Source of the DNA: Clostridia bacterium
GTDB lineage: Bacteria > Bacillota > Clostridia > Oscillospirales > Acutalibacteraceae
DNA: 22,036 nucleotides
Direction of reading: 5' to 3'
Assembly: GCA_900769535.1 (NCBI GenBank)
Contig: CAAGHB010000096.1
Location: forward strand, 1-22,036
Made by a program: the position numbers and the translations under genes. Of the stretch, positions 7,276-14,564 are shown piece by piece (position 1 is the first letter of the stretch; each line of letters begins with the position of its first letter). The notes under the pieces are model-generated. The model was not told where the DNA came from and did not search any database. It saw only the letters and a list, made by a program, of their open reading frames with translations.

Positions 7276-8162
7276 TGCTGTACCTCCCTCTTTCTTGTAA
7301 AGCGAAGCTGAATAAGCGCTATCGCCGCAACTAAAATAAAGAACAATACGGCCTTCGCCTGACCTACGCCTCGCCAATTTGCGTTGGAATAAAACGTATT
7401 GTAAATATTAAGCGCAATCATTTCGGTTTGCTTAATTGCACCCTCTGCCGTAAAGGCAATCGGCGCTCCGTTTGTAAGAGCAAGGTTCTGGTCGAACAAC
7501 TTAAATGAATTGGTAAGCGTTAAAAACGTGCATATTGTTATTGACGGCATTACGGTTGGAATAGTTATATTTTTAAGAACCTGCCATCCGTTTGCTCCGT
7601 CAATTTTTGCGGCTTCGTTGAGTTCCTCAGGTACGCTTTGCAGTCCGGCAATATAAATAATCATCATATAACCTATTTGCTGCCACGCCATGAGAATTAC
7701 GAGTCCCCAAAATCCGAAACGGCTGTCAAGAACGATACTTGTTCCGTAATTTCTTAAAATACCGTCGAAAATCATCTGCCAAATATAACCGAGTACGATT
7801 CCGCCGATAAGGTTGGGCATAAAGAACACAGTTCTAAACAAGTTCGCCCCTTTTATTCCGCGTGTAAGCACGTAAGCAACCATAAAGGCAAAGAGGTTAA
7901 TTACAACAACCGATACGACAGTGAAAAGAGCCGTGTACCAAAACGCATGGAAAAAGCCCTCGTCGTTGAATGCCTTTATATAATTATCAAGTCCGACCCA
8001 TTTTGCATCACTGGTTGTTCTGAATGTACAAAACGATAGATATATACCCCTAATAAACGGATACAAAAAACCGATTATGAAGGCAGCAAGGGTCGGCAAA
8101 ACAAATATTGGAAAATATGCTCGAAGAGGATTTAGTCTTTTTATTCTTTTTCTATCTTTCAT
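7272..8162 (-). CDS. ABC sugar importer permease, MalF type
   Basis: Partner permease of 296 aa. Its first membrane segment is at about residues 15-38, and the EAA loop NEAAKIDGANGWQVLKNITI lies at 182-201. It lacks the long extra periplasmic loop of E. coli MalF, as is usual in Gram-positive members. AGGAGA sits 7 nt before the chosen ATG at 8162; an upstream in-frame ATG at 8213 would lie within the intergenic hairpin and is unlikely. It begins 64 bp after the binding-protein gene with a stable hairpin between the two, and overlaps the next permease by 4 bp. Likely substrates are maltose or maltodextrins, inferred from malQ in the same operon and glgP next door. Confidence 0.93.
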   Translation of the reverse strand: MKDRKRIKRLNPLRAYFPIFVLPTLAAFIIGFLYPFIRGIYLSFCTFRTTSDAKWVGLDNYIKAFNDEGFFHAFWYTALFTVVSVVVINLFAFMVAYVLTRGIKGANLFRTVFFMPNLIGGIVLGYIWQMIFDGILRNYGTSIVLDSRFGFWGLVILMAWQQIGYMMIIYIAGLQSVPEELNEAAKIDGANGWQVLKNITIPTVMPSITICTFLTLTNSFKLFDQNLALTNGAPIAFTAEGAIKQTEMIALNIYNTFYSNANWRGVGQAKAVLFFILVAAIALIQLRFTRKREVQQ

Positions 8163-8183
8163 AGTCGATTCTCCTATACCAAA

Positions 8184-8209
8184 GGGGACGGACGTTTCCG
8201 CCCGCCCCC
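8184..8209 (-). other. Stable intercistronic hairpin between binding-protein and permease genes
   Basis: The minus-strand RNA reads GGGGGCGGGCG, loop GAAA, CGUCCGUCCCC: 11 continuous pairs including two G-U, closed by a GNRA tetraloop. Only UUU follows, so it is a weak terminator at best. It is placed to stop 3' decay or partly attenuate transcription, giving more binding protein than permease, as in mal-type operons. Confidence 0.7.
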
Positions 8210-8226
8210 TCAACTAAACATTAGTA

Positions 8227-9552
8227 TTAGCCGTTTGCTTTTTTGTATTCTCTGGCCCAGCCGTCAACAAATGCCAATTTAACATCGTCCCAGCTTCCTG
8301 TGCCGGCAGCATACTGAGTAAGAGCAGCGCCTACACCGTTTTTCCAATCCTCAGAAGGAATGGTCGGGAAGTTCCATGAAACAGAGGTCTTTCCTGCTGT
8401 TACATAGTCGTTAGCAATTTTAACAAGCGGATTTTCAGCTTCTTTTGCATTCTTGAACGGAATTACGAAGCCCATGTCGTTTGCAAGAGCAGATGTTCCT
8501 GCATCGTCGGTAACTACCCACTTTAAGAAGTCGAGGGTTGCCTTGATGTCAGCTTCGTCTGCCTTAGTGTTTACACACCAGTAGTTTTCGGAACCGGTGC
8601 AAAGACCGAGGTTTTCTTCGCCTTCAACGCCCATGTAGATGGGAAGCATGCCGAATTCGTCATCTTTAAGTCCTAAGCCGGTAGCTTCGTCATAAGCGCA
8701 TGAGCCGTATGCCCATGTGCCGTTCTGATAGAATACGGCCTTACCGCTCTTGAACTCGGTTTCAGCGTCTGTACCTGTCTTTGATGCGAGTTCGGTGGGC
8801 TTGCAGGTTGCATAGTTGATATAAAGGTCCCAAATGTTTTTGTAATTTTCGAGATATGTGCCCTTTATAGCGTCTGTTTTGCCGATTCCGTCAGCAAGAT
8901 ATTCGTAGTAAATGGCCATGTTTGCAAGGTGAGTCTTGAATCTCCAGTCGGAAGATGAGTCCATACCTGCTGATGTGAATGCGCCGTCAACGCCGAGGTC
9001 AGACTTATGTGCCTGAATTTCTGATGCTACCTTTGAAAGAGCGTCAAAGTTGTTGAGCTCATCGATAGACTTGATTGTTGACCAGCTTGCATCAAAGTAC
9101 TTTTGAAGAATGGTCTTGTTATAAATGATACCGTATGTTTCGATAACATAAGCAATACCGTAAACTTCGCCGTTTTCGCCTTTGAGTGCAAAGTCGTCGC
9201 TCTTTAATTCCTTATAAACGTCGCTCTTTGAAAGGTCATAGCAGTAATCCTGCCAATTTGCGAGACCAACAGGTCCGTTAACCTGGAACAATGTGGGCGG
9301 ATCACTCTTATCCATCTCGGCTGTGAGGGTGGATTCGTATGTGCCCTCTGCTGCGGTTACAACCGTTGTTTTGATTCCGGTTGCTTCCTGATACTTTTTG
9401 GCAAGTGCCTGCCACTGCGCATCCTGCTCGGGCTTAAAGTTCAAATAGAACACCGAGCCGGCCTCTGCTGTGTCGTTACCGTTTGAGCCACATGAGGCAA
9501 AACATAACACAACAAGCATTAGAGCCAAAATCATTGATAAAATTCTACGCAT
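8227..9552 (-). CDS. Sugar ABC transporter substrate-binding lipoprotein, MalE type
   Basis: A family-1 extracellular solute-binding protein of 441 aa. Residues 1-21 are a lipoprotein signal peptide (MRRILSMILALMLVVLCFASC, split here as MRR, hydrophobic core and FASC), with Cys21 as the lipid anchor. The mature protein has the usual two-lobe composition, with aromatic residues near the hinge (NGTWAYGS, SENYWCVN) that could stack on sugars. It captures the oligosaccharide outside the membrane and delivers it to the two permeases encoded next. GGAGG precedes the ATG. It is the first gene of a four-gene operon with a clear promoter at 9629-9657. Its substrate is inferred as maltodextrin from malQ and glgP; the binding residues alone do not settle this. 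Confidence 0.93.
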   Translation of the reverse strand: MRRILSMILALMLVVLCFASCGSNGNDTAEAGSVFYLNFKPEQDAQWQALAKKYQEATGIKTTVVTAAEGTYESTLTAEMDKSDPPTLFQVNGPVGLANWQDYCYDLSKSDVYKELKSDDFALKGENGEVYGIAYVIETYGIIYNKTILQKYFDASWSTIKSIDELNNFDALSKVASEIQAHKSDLGVDGAFTSAGMDSSSDWRFKTHLANMAIYYEYLADGIGKTDAIKGTYLENYKNIWDLYINYATCKPTELASKTGTDAETEFKSGKAVFYQNGTWAYGSCAYDEATGLGLKDDEFGMLPIYMGVEGEENLGLCTGSENYWCVNTKADEADIKATLDFLKWVVTDDAGTSALANDMGFVIPFKNAKEAENPLVKIANDYVTAGKTSVSWNFPTIPSEDWKNGVGAALTQYAAGTGSWDDVKLAFVDGWAREYKKANG

Positions 9553-9604
9553 AAATATAAGCCTCCTGACACTACTGCAATTTATATGCAGTTTATAATA
9601 TTTT

Positions 9605-9623
9605 TGTGAAGTTTTTCTTCACA
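9605..9623. promoter_or_regulatory. Palindrome at the sugar-operon transcription start
   Basis: TGTGAAG-TTTTT-CTTCACA is a perfect 7-bp inverted repeat with a 5-nt centre. It begins about 6 nt past the predicted -10, so it covers +1. It could be the operator of an unlinked regulator or a 5'-end stem-loop of the mRNA. The spacing does not fit Rex or CRP sites. Confidence 0.55.
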
Positions 9624-9628
9624 TTGTG

Positions 9629-9657
9629 ATTTTAACATATTTGTTTCATTTTTTCAA
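9629..9657 (-). promoter_or_regulatory. Promoter of the sugar importer/malQ operon
   Basis: The minus strand reads TTGAAA (9657-9652), a 17-nt spacer and TAAAAT (9634-9629), followed by a leader of about 70 nt to the binding-protein start. Confidence 0.7.
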
Positions 9658-9758
9658 GATTGTTTAAAACATTTGTTAAAATTTTACAAATAGCGTGTGC
9701 GAATTAGAGCGTTTTACACTAATTTGTCCGTCAACGAAACACATTTTACTCCCGTCGA

Positions 9759-9797
9759 AAGCATTTTTTACATAAAATGTAAATACTTCAAATGCTT
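9759..9797. repeat. Nested inverted repeat in control region
   Basis: The inner palindrome TTTACAT-AAA-ATGTAAA (9767-9783) is flanked by outer arms AAGCATTT (9759-9766) and AAATGCTT (9790-9797). It is over 100 bp from both promoters and has no U-tract, so it is not an obvious terminator. It may be a regulator site. Confidence 0.5.
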
Positions 9798-9890
9798 CAT
9801 AAAATTTCATCTCACAGAAAGTATATGCTGTGACCGAATTTATTATGGACTTATTTATTAAAAAATATTCTTAATTATCTCTTTTCTTAT

Positions 9891-9919
9891 TTGACATAGC
9901 GGTTTTAATATGGTAAAAT
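9891..9919 (+). promoter_or_regulatory. Promoter of asnS
   Basis: A consensus TTGACA (9891-9896), a 17-nt spacer and TAAAAT (9914-9919) lie about 60 nt before the asnS start. Transcription would start near 9926. Confidence 0.8.
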
Positions 9920-9985
9920 TTTTAATTATAAAAAATATACATATAATGTATCTACTTAATGTTGCCGGTTAGGAGAAAAATGATT

Positions 9986-11380
9986 ATGAAAAGAGATTTG
10001 ATAAGCAGCATTTATGCCGACGCTTCCAAATTCGATTCAAAAGAGGTTACTGTCGGCGGTTGGATTCGTTCACTGCGCGACTCAAAGGCCTTTGGCTTCA
10101 TCGACCTTAATGACGGAAGCTGTTTTAAGGGCGTTCAAATCGTATTCGAAAGGGATAAAATTGTCAATTATGACGAAATTGCCAAGCTGAACGTAGGTTC
10201 GGCAGTTGTTGTAAAGGGTACGGTTATCCTCACGCCCGAAAACAAACAGCCCTTTGAAATAAAAGCAATCGAGATTAAGGTTGAGGGTGAGTCAACATCC
10301 GACTATCCCCTTCAAAAGAAACGTCATACCGTCGAATATTTACGTGAACAGGCATATTTAAGACCGAGAACAAATCTGTTTTCAGCCGTTTTTCGAGTAA
10401 GAAGCGAAATCGCCTTTGCAATTCATAAATTCTTTAACGACCGCGGATTCGTTTACGTTCACACACCGATTATCACCGGCTCTGACGCCGAAGGCGCTGG
10501 CGAAATGTTCCGCGTAACAACCCTCGACCAGAACAATCTGCCCAAAAACGAGGACGGAAGAGTTGACTGGTCGCAGGACTTTTTCGGAAAGAGCGCTAAC
10601 CTCACCGTTTCGGGTCAGCTCGAAGGCGAAACCTTTGCAATGGCATTCGGTAACATTTACACATTCGGTCCCACCTTCCGCGCCGAAAATTCGAACACAG
10701 CTCGTCATGCGGCTGAATTCTGGATGATTGAGCCGGAAATTGCTTTTGCCGACCTCAACGACAATATGCAGCTTGCTTGGGACATGATTAAGCACATCAT
10801 CAACCACGTTTTAGACAACTGTAAGCAGGAACTTGAATTCCTGAACAGCTTTGTTGATAAGACACTTTTAGACCGTCTTACCACCCTTGCAGCCGCCGAT
10901 TATCAAAAGGTTACCTATACCGAGGCGGTTGAACTGCTTAAAAAGAGCGGCGCTGAATTTAAATATCCGGTTGAGTGGGGTTGCGACCTCCAAACCGAGC
11001 ACGAAAGATATCTCACCGAGCATATTTTCGGCAAGCCGGTATTCGTAATCGACTATCCGAAGGAAATTAAGTCATTCTATATGCGACTCAACGATGACGG
11101 AAAGACTGTTGCGGCTATGGACCTTCTCGTTCCCGGTGTTGGCGAAATCATCGGCGGCAGTCAGCGTGAAGAACGCCTCGACATTTTGCTCGACCGAATG
11201 AAAGAATGCAACCTCAACGAAGAGGATTACTGGTGGTACGTCAACCTTCGCAGATATGGCGGCACAAAGCACGCCGGCTACGGTCTCGGCTTTGAGAGAA
11301 TCGTAATGTACCTCACAGGTGTATCAAATATCCGTGACGTTATACCCTATCCGAGAACGGTCGGAAACGCTGAATATTAA
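9986..11380 (+). CDS. asnS: Asparaginyl-tRNA synthetase
   Basis: Class IIb aminoacyl-tRNA synthetase of 464 aa that charges tRNA-Asn using ATP. The N-terminal OB-fold anticodon-binding domain covers about residues 1-105 (VTVGGWIRSLRDSKAFGFI). The catalytic domain carries motif 2 (FRAENSNT, about 231-238, with EFWMIEPE after it) and motif 3 (GLGFERIVMYL from 433). The asparaginyl rather than aspartyl type is supported by TGSDAEGAGEMF and by the order of the blocks. Three in-frame starts are close together (9959, 9980, 9986). AGGAG at 9971-9975 excludes the first; 9980 and 9986 remain possible, and I prefer 9986 because family members begin MK(R)xLI. A strong promoter precedes it and a strong terminator follows, so it is expressed largely alone. 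Confidence 0.95.
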   Translation: MKRDLISSIYADASKFDSKEVTVGGWIRSLRDSKAFGFIDLNDGSCFKGVQIVFERDKIVNYDEIAKLNVGSAVVVKGTVILTPENKQPFEIKAIEIKVEGESTSDYPLQKKRHTVEYLREQAYLRPRTNLFSAVFRVRSEIAFAIHKFFNDRGFVYVHTPIITGSDAEGAGEMFRVTTLDQNNLPKNEDGRVDWSQDFFGKSANLTVSGQLEGETFAMAFGNIYTFGPTFRAENSNTARHAAEFWMIEPEIAFADLNDNMQLAWDMIKHIINHVLDNCKQELEFLNSFVDKTLLDRLTTLAAADYQKVTYTEAVELLKKSGAEFKYPVEWGCDLQTEHERYLTEHIFGKPVFVIDYPKEIKSFYMRLNDDGKTVAAMDLLVPGVGEIIGGSQREERLDILLDRMKECNLNEEDYWWYVNLRRYGGTKHAGYGLGFERIVMYLTGVSNIRDVIPYPRTVGNAEY

Positions 11381-11389
11381 AAACTATTC

Positions 11390-11427
11390 AAGCCGTACCG
11401 TTAAAAACGGTACGGCTTAATTTTTTT
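11390..11427 (+). terminator. Terminator after asnS
   Basis: AAGCCGTACCGTT (11390-11402) pairs perfectly with AACGGTACGGCTT (11406-11418) around a 3-nt loop, followed by AATTTTTTT. It ends only 16 bp before the next start codon, so it may also act in the leader of the following gene. Confidence 0.88.
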
Positions 11428-11443
11428 GAAAGTGGTGCTTAAA

Positions 11444-11950
11444 ATGAATACAAAAAATATTAAAAAAATAATTATTGCCGCAATGCTTTCGGCCGTTATT
11501 GCCGTAGCAACAATGATTATACGAATTCCGTCACCAACCGGTTACGTCAATTTCGGCGACCCATTTGTGCTTATTGCAGGATGGCTGCTTGGCCCGTTTG
11601 GAATCCTTGCCGCTGCGATTGGCTCGGCTTTAGCTGATTTTTTATCCTCGTACACGATTTACATCATCCCGACATTTATTATAAAAGGTTGCATGGCACT
11701 GTGCGCATGGTGGGTATTCAAGGCAATTTCAAAAGGCGGTAAAAAGCTTATTTTCGGCTCGTATATCACAAGCGCGGTTATTGCTGAAATAATTATGATA
11801 TCCGGATATTTTGCATTTGAGGCGATTTTCTTTAACCCGATGTTAGCCGTTCAAAGTGTTTTAGGAAACGTATTCCAAGGATTGACCGGCATTGTGGCAG
11901 GAACGCTTTTAATCGGCGCAATTAAAAAACTGAATTTACATATAATATAA
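11444..11950 (+). CDS. ECF transporter S component, substrate unknown
   Basis: Integral membrane protein of 168 aa with about six hydrophobic segments. The N-terminal block IRIPSPTGYVNFGD followed by a Gly/Ala-rich helix (LLGPFGILAAAIGSALADF) is typical of the substrate-capture subunits of energy-coupling factor importers, in particular the HmpT/DUF1393 group (Pfam ECF-ribofla_trS type). These bind a vitamin or vitamin precursor and pair with shared EcfT and EcfA subunits, not encoded here. I choose ATG 11444; an earlier TTG at 11426 lies in the asnS terminator tail. The ribosome binding site is weak (AAAGTGGTG). The gap to the asnS terminator is too short for a riboswitch, so the ligand cannot be inferred that way. 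A bidirectional terminator follows. Confidence 0.85.
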   Translation: MNTKNIKKIIIAAMLSAVIAVATMIIRIPSPTGYVNFGDPFVLIAGWLLGPFGILAAAIGSALADFLSSYTIYIIPTFIIKGCMALCAWWVFKAISKGGKKLIFGSYITSAVIAEIIMISGYFAFEAIFFNPMLAVQSVLGNVFQGLTGIVAGTLLIGAIKKLNLHII

Positions 11951-11951
11951 C

Positions 11952-11985
11952 AAAAATCGCCCTGACTAAATCAGGGCGATTTTTT
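11952..11985. terminator. Bidirectional terminator between ECF gene and ackA
   Basis: AAAAATCGCCCTGA (11952-11965) pairs perfectly with TCAGGGCGATTTTT (11971-11984) around a 5-nt loop. The A-rich and T-rich arms supply a U tract in both directions, which suits two converging genes. Confidence 0.88.
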
Positions 11986-11999
11986 ATGTCCATTATTTA

Positions 12000-13220
12000 T
12001 TACTTGCTGATGAGGGCAAGTGTATCGCGTGCGATTACGAGCTCCTCATTGGTCGGGATTACATAAACTGCAACCTTTGAATTGTCGGTCGAAATTTTAA
12101 CAATATTCGACTGACGGAGTGTCTTTTCGTTAATTTCGCGGTCAATTTCGATTCCGAAATATTCCATATTCGAGCAAACCTCTTCGCGAAGGTGTGTATT
12201 GTTTTCGCCAAGGCCTGCGGTGAATACGATTGCGTCAAGGCCGTTCATTTCGGCAGCGTATGAGCCGATATACTTCTTAACGTCCTGAATCAAGATGTCA
12301 ACGGCAAGCTTTGACTTTTCGTAATGGGGATTTGACGGGCCGGCAGCGATAGCATCCTCGAGGTCACGTGAATCAGATGAATAGCCCGAGGTTACACCGA
12401 GGAAGCCGCACTTTTTATTCATAAAGTTGCTCATTTCGTCGGGTGTGAAGCCCTCTTTTTCCATAATAAAGGTAACAACTGCTGGGTCAACGTCGCCGCA
12501 ACGAGTACCCATTTCGACACCTGCGAGAGGAGTAAAGCCCATTGTGGTATCGATAACCTTTCCGTCCTTAACAGCAGAAATTGATGAGCCGTTTCCGAGA
12601 TGGCAGGTAACAATCTTTGTTCCCTCGACCTTTCCGAGAATGTCGGTCATAACGCCCGAAACAAAGCGGTGTGACGTTCCGTGGAAGCCGTAACGGCGAA
12701 TCTTATACTTTTCGTACATTTCGTAAGGAATCGGGTACATATATGACTTTGCAGGCATGGTCTGGTGGAAGGCGGTATCGAATACGACAACCTGGGGTAC
12801 TTCGTTTCCGAGACATTCGATACAAGCACGGATACCCTGGACGTGCGCCTTGTTATGAAGGGGTGCAAGCTCGGCAAGATTATAAATATCCTCGATGACC
12901 TTTTCGTCAACGATAACCGAACGGTCGAATATTGAGCCGCCCTGAACGACACGGTGACCTACTGCCGAAATTTCGCTCATTGACTCGATTACACCGTATT
13001 CCTTGCTTGTGAGAGCGTCAACTACACAGTTGAAAGCAACTGTATGGTTCGGCATAGGAATATCGGCTGAATACTTTCTATCGTCAAAAGTTTTGTGGCT
13101 GATTGCGCCGGTGTCACCGATACGCTCACAGATGCCCTTTGCGATAACAGTTTCGTCCTTCATGTCGATAAGCTGATATTTGAGTGATGAGCTACCGGCA
13201 TTTACAACCAAAATCTTCAT
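12000..13220 (-). CDS. ackA: Acetate kinase
   Basis: Acetokinase of 406 aa, the usual length. It interconverts acetate plus ATP with acetyl phosphate plus ADP; in fermenters it runs towards ATP formation in the cytoplasm. The N-terminal VVNAGSSSLKYQ, the RRYGFHGTSH block and GLGENN near the C-terminus are intact. The catalytic residues known from the Methanosarcina enzyme match well in position: R90, D148, H180 and R240. GGAGG lies about 11 nt before the ATG. No phosphotransacetylase gene is adjacent in this window, although pta-ackA pairs are common in Clostridia, so pta is either elsewhere or replaced. The gene is divergent from tmcAL, whose product also uses acetate. Confidence 0.97.
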   Translation of the reverse strand: MKILVVNAGSSSLKYQLIDMKDETVIAKGICERIGDTGAISHKTFDDRKYSADIPMPNHTVAFNCVVDALTSKEYGVIESMSEISAVGHRVVQGGSIFDRSVIVDEKVIEDIYNLAELAPLHNKAHVQGIRACIECLGNEVPQVVVFDTAFHQTMPAKSYMYPIPYEMYEKYKIRRYGFHGTSHRFVSGVMTDILGKVEGTKIVTCHLGNGSSISAVKDGKVIDTTMGFTPLAGVEMGTRCGDVDPAVVTFIMEKEGFTPDEMSNFMNKKCGFLGVTSGYSSDSRDLEDAIAAGPSNPHYEKSKLAVDILIQDVKKYIGSYAAEMNGLDAIVFTAGLGENNTHLREEVCSNMEYFGIEIDREINEKTLRQSNIVKISTDNSKVAVYVIPTNEELVIARDTLALISK

Positions 13221-13294
13221 TTTTTACATTTCCTCCATATTAACTTTTAGATTTCACTTGAAGTATTGCGAAAAATAAGGTAAAATCTATATTA

Positions 13295-13323
13295 TTCACA
13301 TAATATGTATTTTAATATATATT
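13295..13323 (+). promoter_or_regulatory. Possible promoter of the tmcAL operon
   Basis: TTCACA (13295-13300), a 17-nt spacer and TATATT (13318-13323) are well placed, but a second choice exists (TTGCGA at 13266, TATATT at 13288, spacer 16). Either would overlap the ackA promoter on the other strand. Confidence 0.35.
13298..13308. repeat. Small palindrome at the ackA start point
   Basis: ACAT-AAT-ATGT lies directly downstream of the ackA -10. The same ACAT-N3-ATGT core occurs at 9770-9780 and 9939-9949 in the asnS/sugar control region. Confidence 0.35.
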
Positions 13324-13337
13324 ACCGGATTTTTCAA
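13309..13337 (-). promoter_or_regulatory. Promoter of ackA
   Basis: The minus strand reads TTGAAA (13337-13332), a 17-nt spacer and TAAAAT (13314-13309), with a leader of about 80 nt to the ackA ATG. The motif pair is the same as at the sugar operon promoter. Confidence 0.7.
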
Positions 13338-13362
13338 GTATTATTTATTGGAGGATAAGTCG

Positions 13363-14544
13363 GTGAAAATTGCCGCTGTTATTGCTGAATACAATCCCTT
13401 TCACCTCGGCCACGAATATATGCTGACCAAGGTCAGAAATATGGGCTATGACGGGATTATTGCGGTTATGAGCGGTAACTTTGTTCAGCGAGGTGACGCG
13501 GCTGTTTCGGATAAGCGGTCACGGGCTAAAATGGCTCTTTCCTGCGGAGCCGATCTCGTAATCGAATTACCCCTCCCCTATGCCGTCGCTTCGGCGCAAA
13601 AGTTTGCGCAAGGCAGCGTCGAGATTATAAAGGGCTGCGGCATAGTTGACGCGATTGCCTTTGGCTCGGAATGCGGCGACGTCGAACTGATAAGAACCAC
13701 CGCCGAAATAATAAAAAATGACATAAGCAACGAACTTAAACGTCAGCTTGACAAGGGTATCACCTTTGCCGCCGCAAGAGAAAAGGCCGTAGCATCGATT
13801 GACAAAAAGGCGGCCGCAATTCTTAAAAATCCGAATGACACGTTGGCGGTTGAGTACTTGACGGCGCTCGGCGACAGCGAAATCGAGCCGATTGCGATAA
13901 AGAGAATCGGCGCTGCACACGACGGCGATGCGACAGACGGATTCGCAAGCGCTTCTCAAATACGGCAACTGCTCCTTTCGGGCGATATCGAAGGCGCGGT
14001 AGGATATATGCCGACTGCCGCCGCTGAAATACTGAAAAGCGAAATTCAGTCGGACAACGCGCCAGTTAGCTTGAAAACGGCAGAAAAAGCGATTATTTCG
14101 CATTTAAGACGGCTTTCGGTTGAGAATATAAGCAATCTCCCCGACGTTAGCGAAGGGCTCGAAAACCGAATTTTTGACGCTATAAGAAAGGGCACCTCGC
14201 TCGACAATATAATTGCTAAAACCAAATCAAAGCGCTACACGATGGCGAGAATAAGGAGAATACTTCTTTCGGCGTATTTAGGGGTTAGCAGTGACGATGC
14301 TTTGGCACCTGTTCCGTATATCAGAATACTCGGCGCAAACCAAAAAGGGCGCCAAATTCTTAAAACAATGAAAAAAACAGCCACTCTGCCCATAATTACT
14401 CGAACAAAAGAGGTAAATACTCTTGACAAACAGGCGGTAAATATGTTTACATTAGAAGGTGCTGCCGCCGACCTTTATTGGCTGATGTCGCCGACAAACA
14501 AGCCCTGCGGCAAGGATATGACCGACCCAATTATTATGACATAA
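13363..14544 (+). CDS. tmcAL: tRNA(Met) cytidine acetate ligase
   Basis: YlbM/TmcAL protein of 393 aa. In Bacillus subtilis this enzyme activates acetate with ATP to acetyl-AMP and makes N4-acetylcytidine at the wobble position of elongator tRNA-Met. The nucleotidyltransferase-like N-terminus is characteristic: AEYNPFHLGHEYML (HxGH at residues 14-17), then MSGNFVQRGD and IELPLPYAVASAQKFAQG. The start is GTG 13363, 8 nt after GGAGG (13350-13354); the TTG at 13348 would overlap that ribosome binding site. It is the first gene of a three-gene unit with the unknown protein and glyA. It is divergent from ackA, and both proteins use acetate; related arrangements are common in Clostridia. Confidence 0.93.
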   Translation: MKIAAVIAEYNPFHLGHEYMLTKVRNMGYDGIIAVMSGNFVQRGDAAVSDKRSRAKMALSCGADLVIELPLPYAVASAQKFAQGSVEIIKGCGIVDAIAFGSECGDVELIRTTAEIIKNDISNELKRQLDKGITFAAAREKAVASIDKKAAAILKNPNDTLAVEYLTALGDSEIEPIAIKRIGAAHDGDATDGFASASQIRQLLLSGDIEGAVGYMPTAAAEILKSEIQSDNAPVSLKTAEKAIISHLRRLSVENISNLPDVSEGLENRIFDAIRKGTSLDNIIAKTKSKRYTMARIRRILLSAYLGVSSDDALAPVPYIRILGANQKGRQILKTMKKTATLPIITRTKEVNTLDKQAVNMFTLEGAAADLYWLMSPTNKPCGKDMTDPIIMT

Positions 14545-14564
14545 AAAATCAGAGGAGACCTAAA

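Larger units (their letters stand above)
9553..9985. other. Divergent control region between sugar operon and asnS
   Basis: This AT-rich stretch has no credible gene. It holds the minus-strand sugar-operon promoter with a palindrome at its start point, a nested inverted repeat in the middle (9759-9797), the plus-strand asnS promoter, and a small inverted repeat in the asnS leader (ATACAT-ATA-ATGTAT, 9937-9951). No T-box motif precedes asnS. I found no convincing CcpA cre site. Confidence 0.7.

Noticed and set aside
7276..7377. Longer N-terminus of the second permease
   Set aside because: It would overlap the upstream permease by about 100 bp, is unlike family N-termini, and a strong ribosome binding site precedes 7275.
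9605..9623. Rex or CRP operator
   Set aside because: The half-sites resemble TGTGA/TCACA, but the centre spacing fits neither family, so the palindrome is reported without a named regulator.
9680..9760. Possible CcpA cre site (TTAGAGCGTTTTACA) upstream of the sugar operon
   Set aside because: Aligned to the cre consensus around the central CG it has too many mismatches at conserved positions.
10382..10807. Long antisense frame within asnS, and similar antisense frames in glgP, ackA, tmcAL, glyA and the ligase gene
   Set aside because: Each lies fully opposite a well-supported gene, lacks a ribosome binding site and has no recognisable domain.
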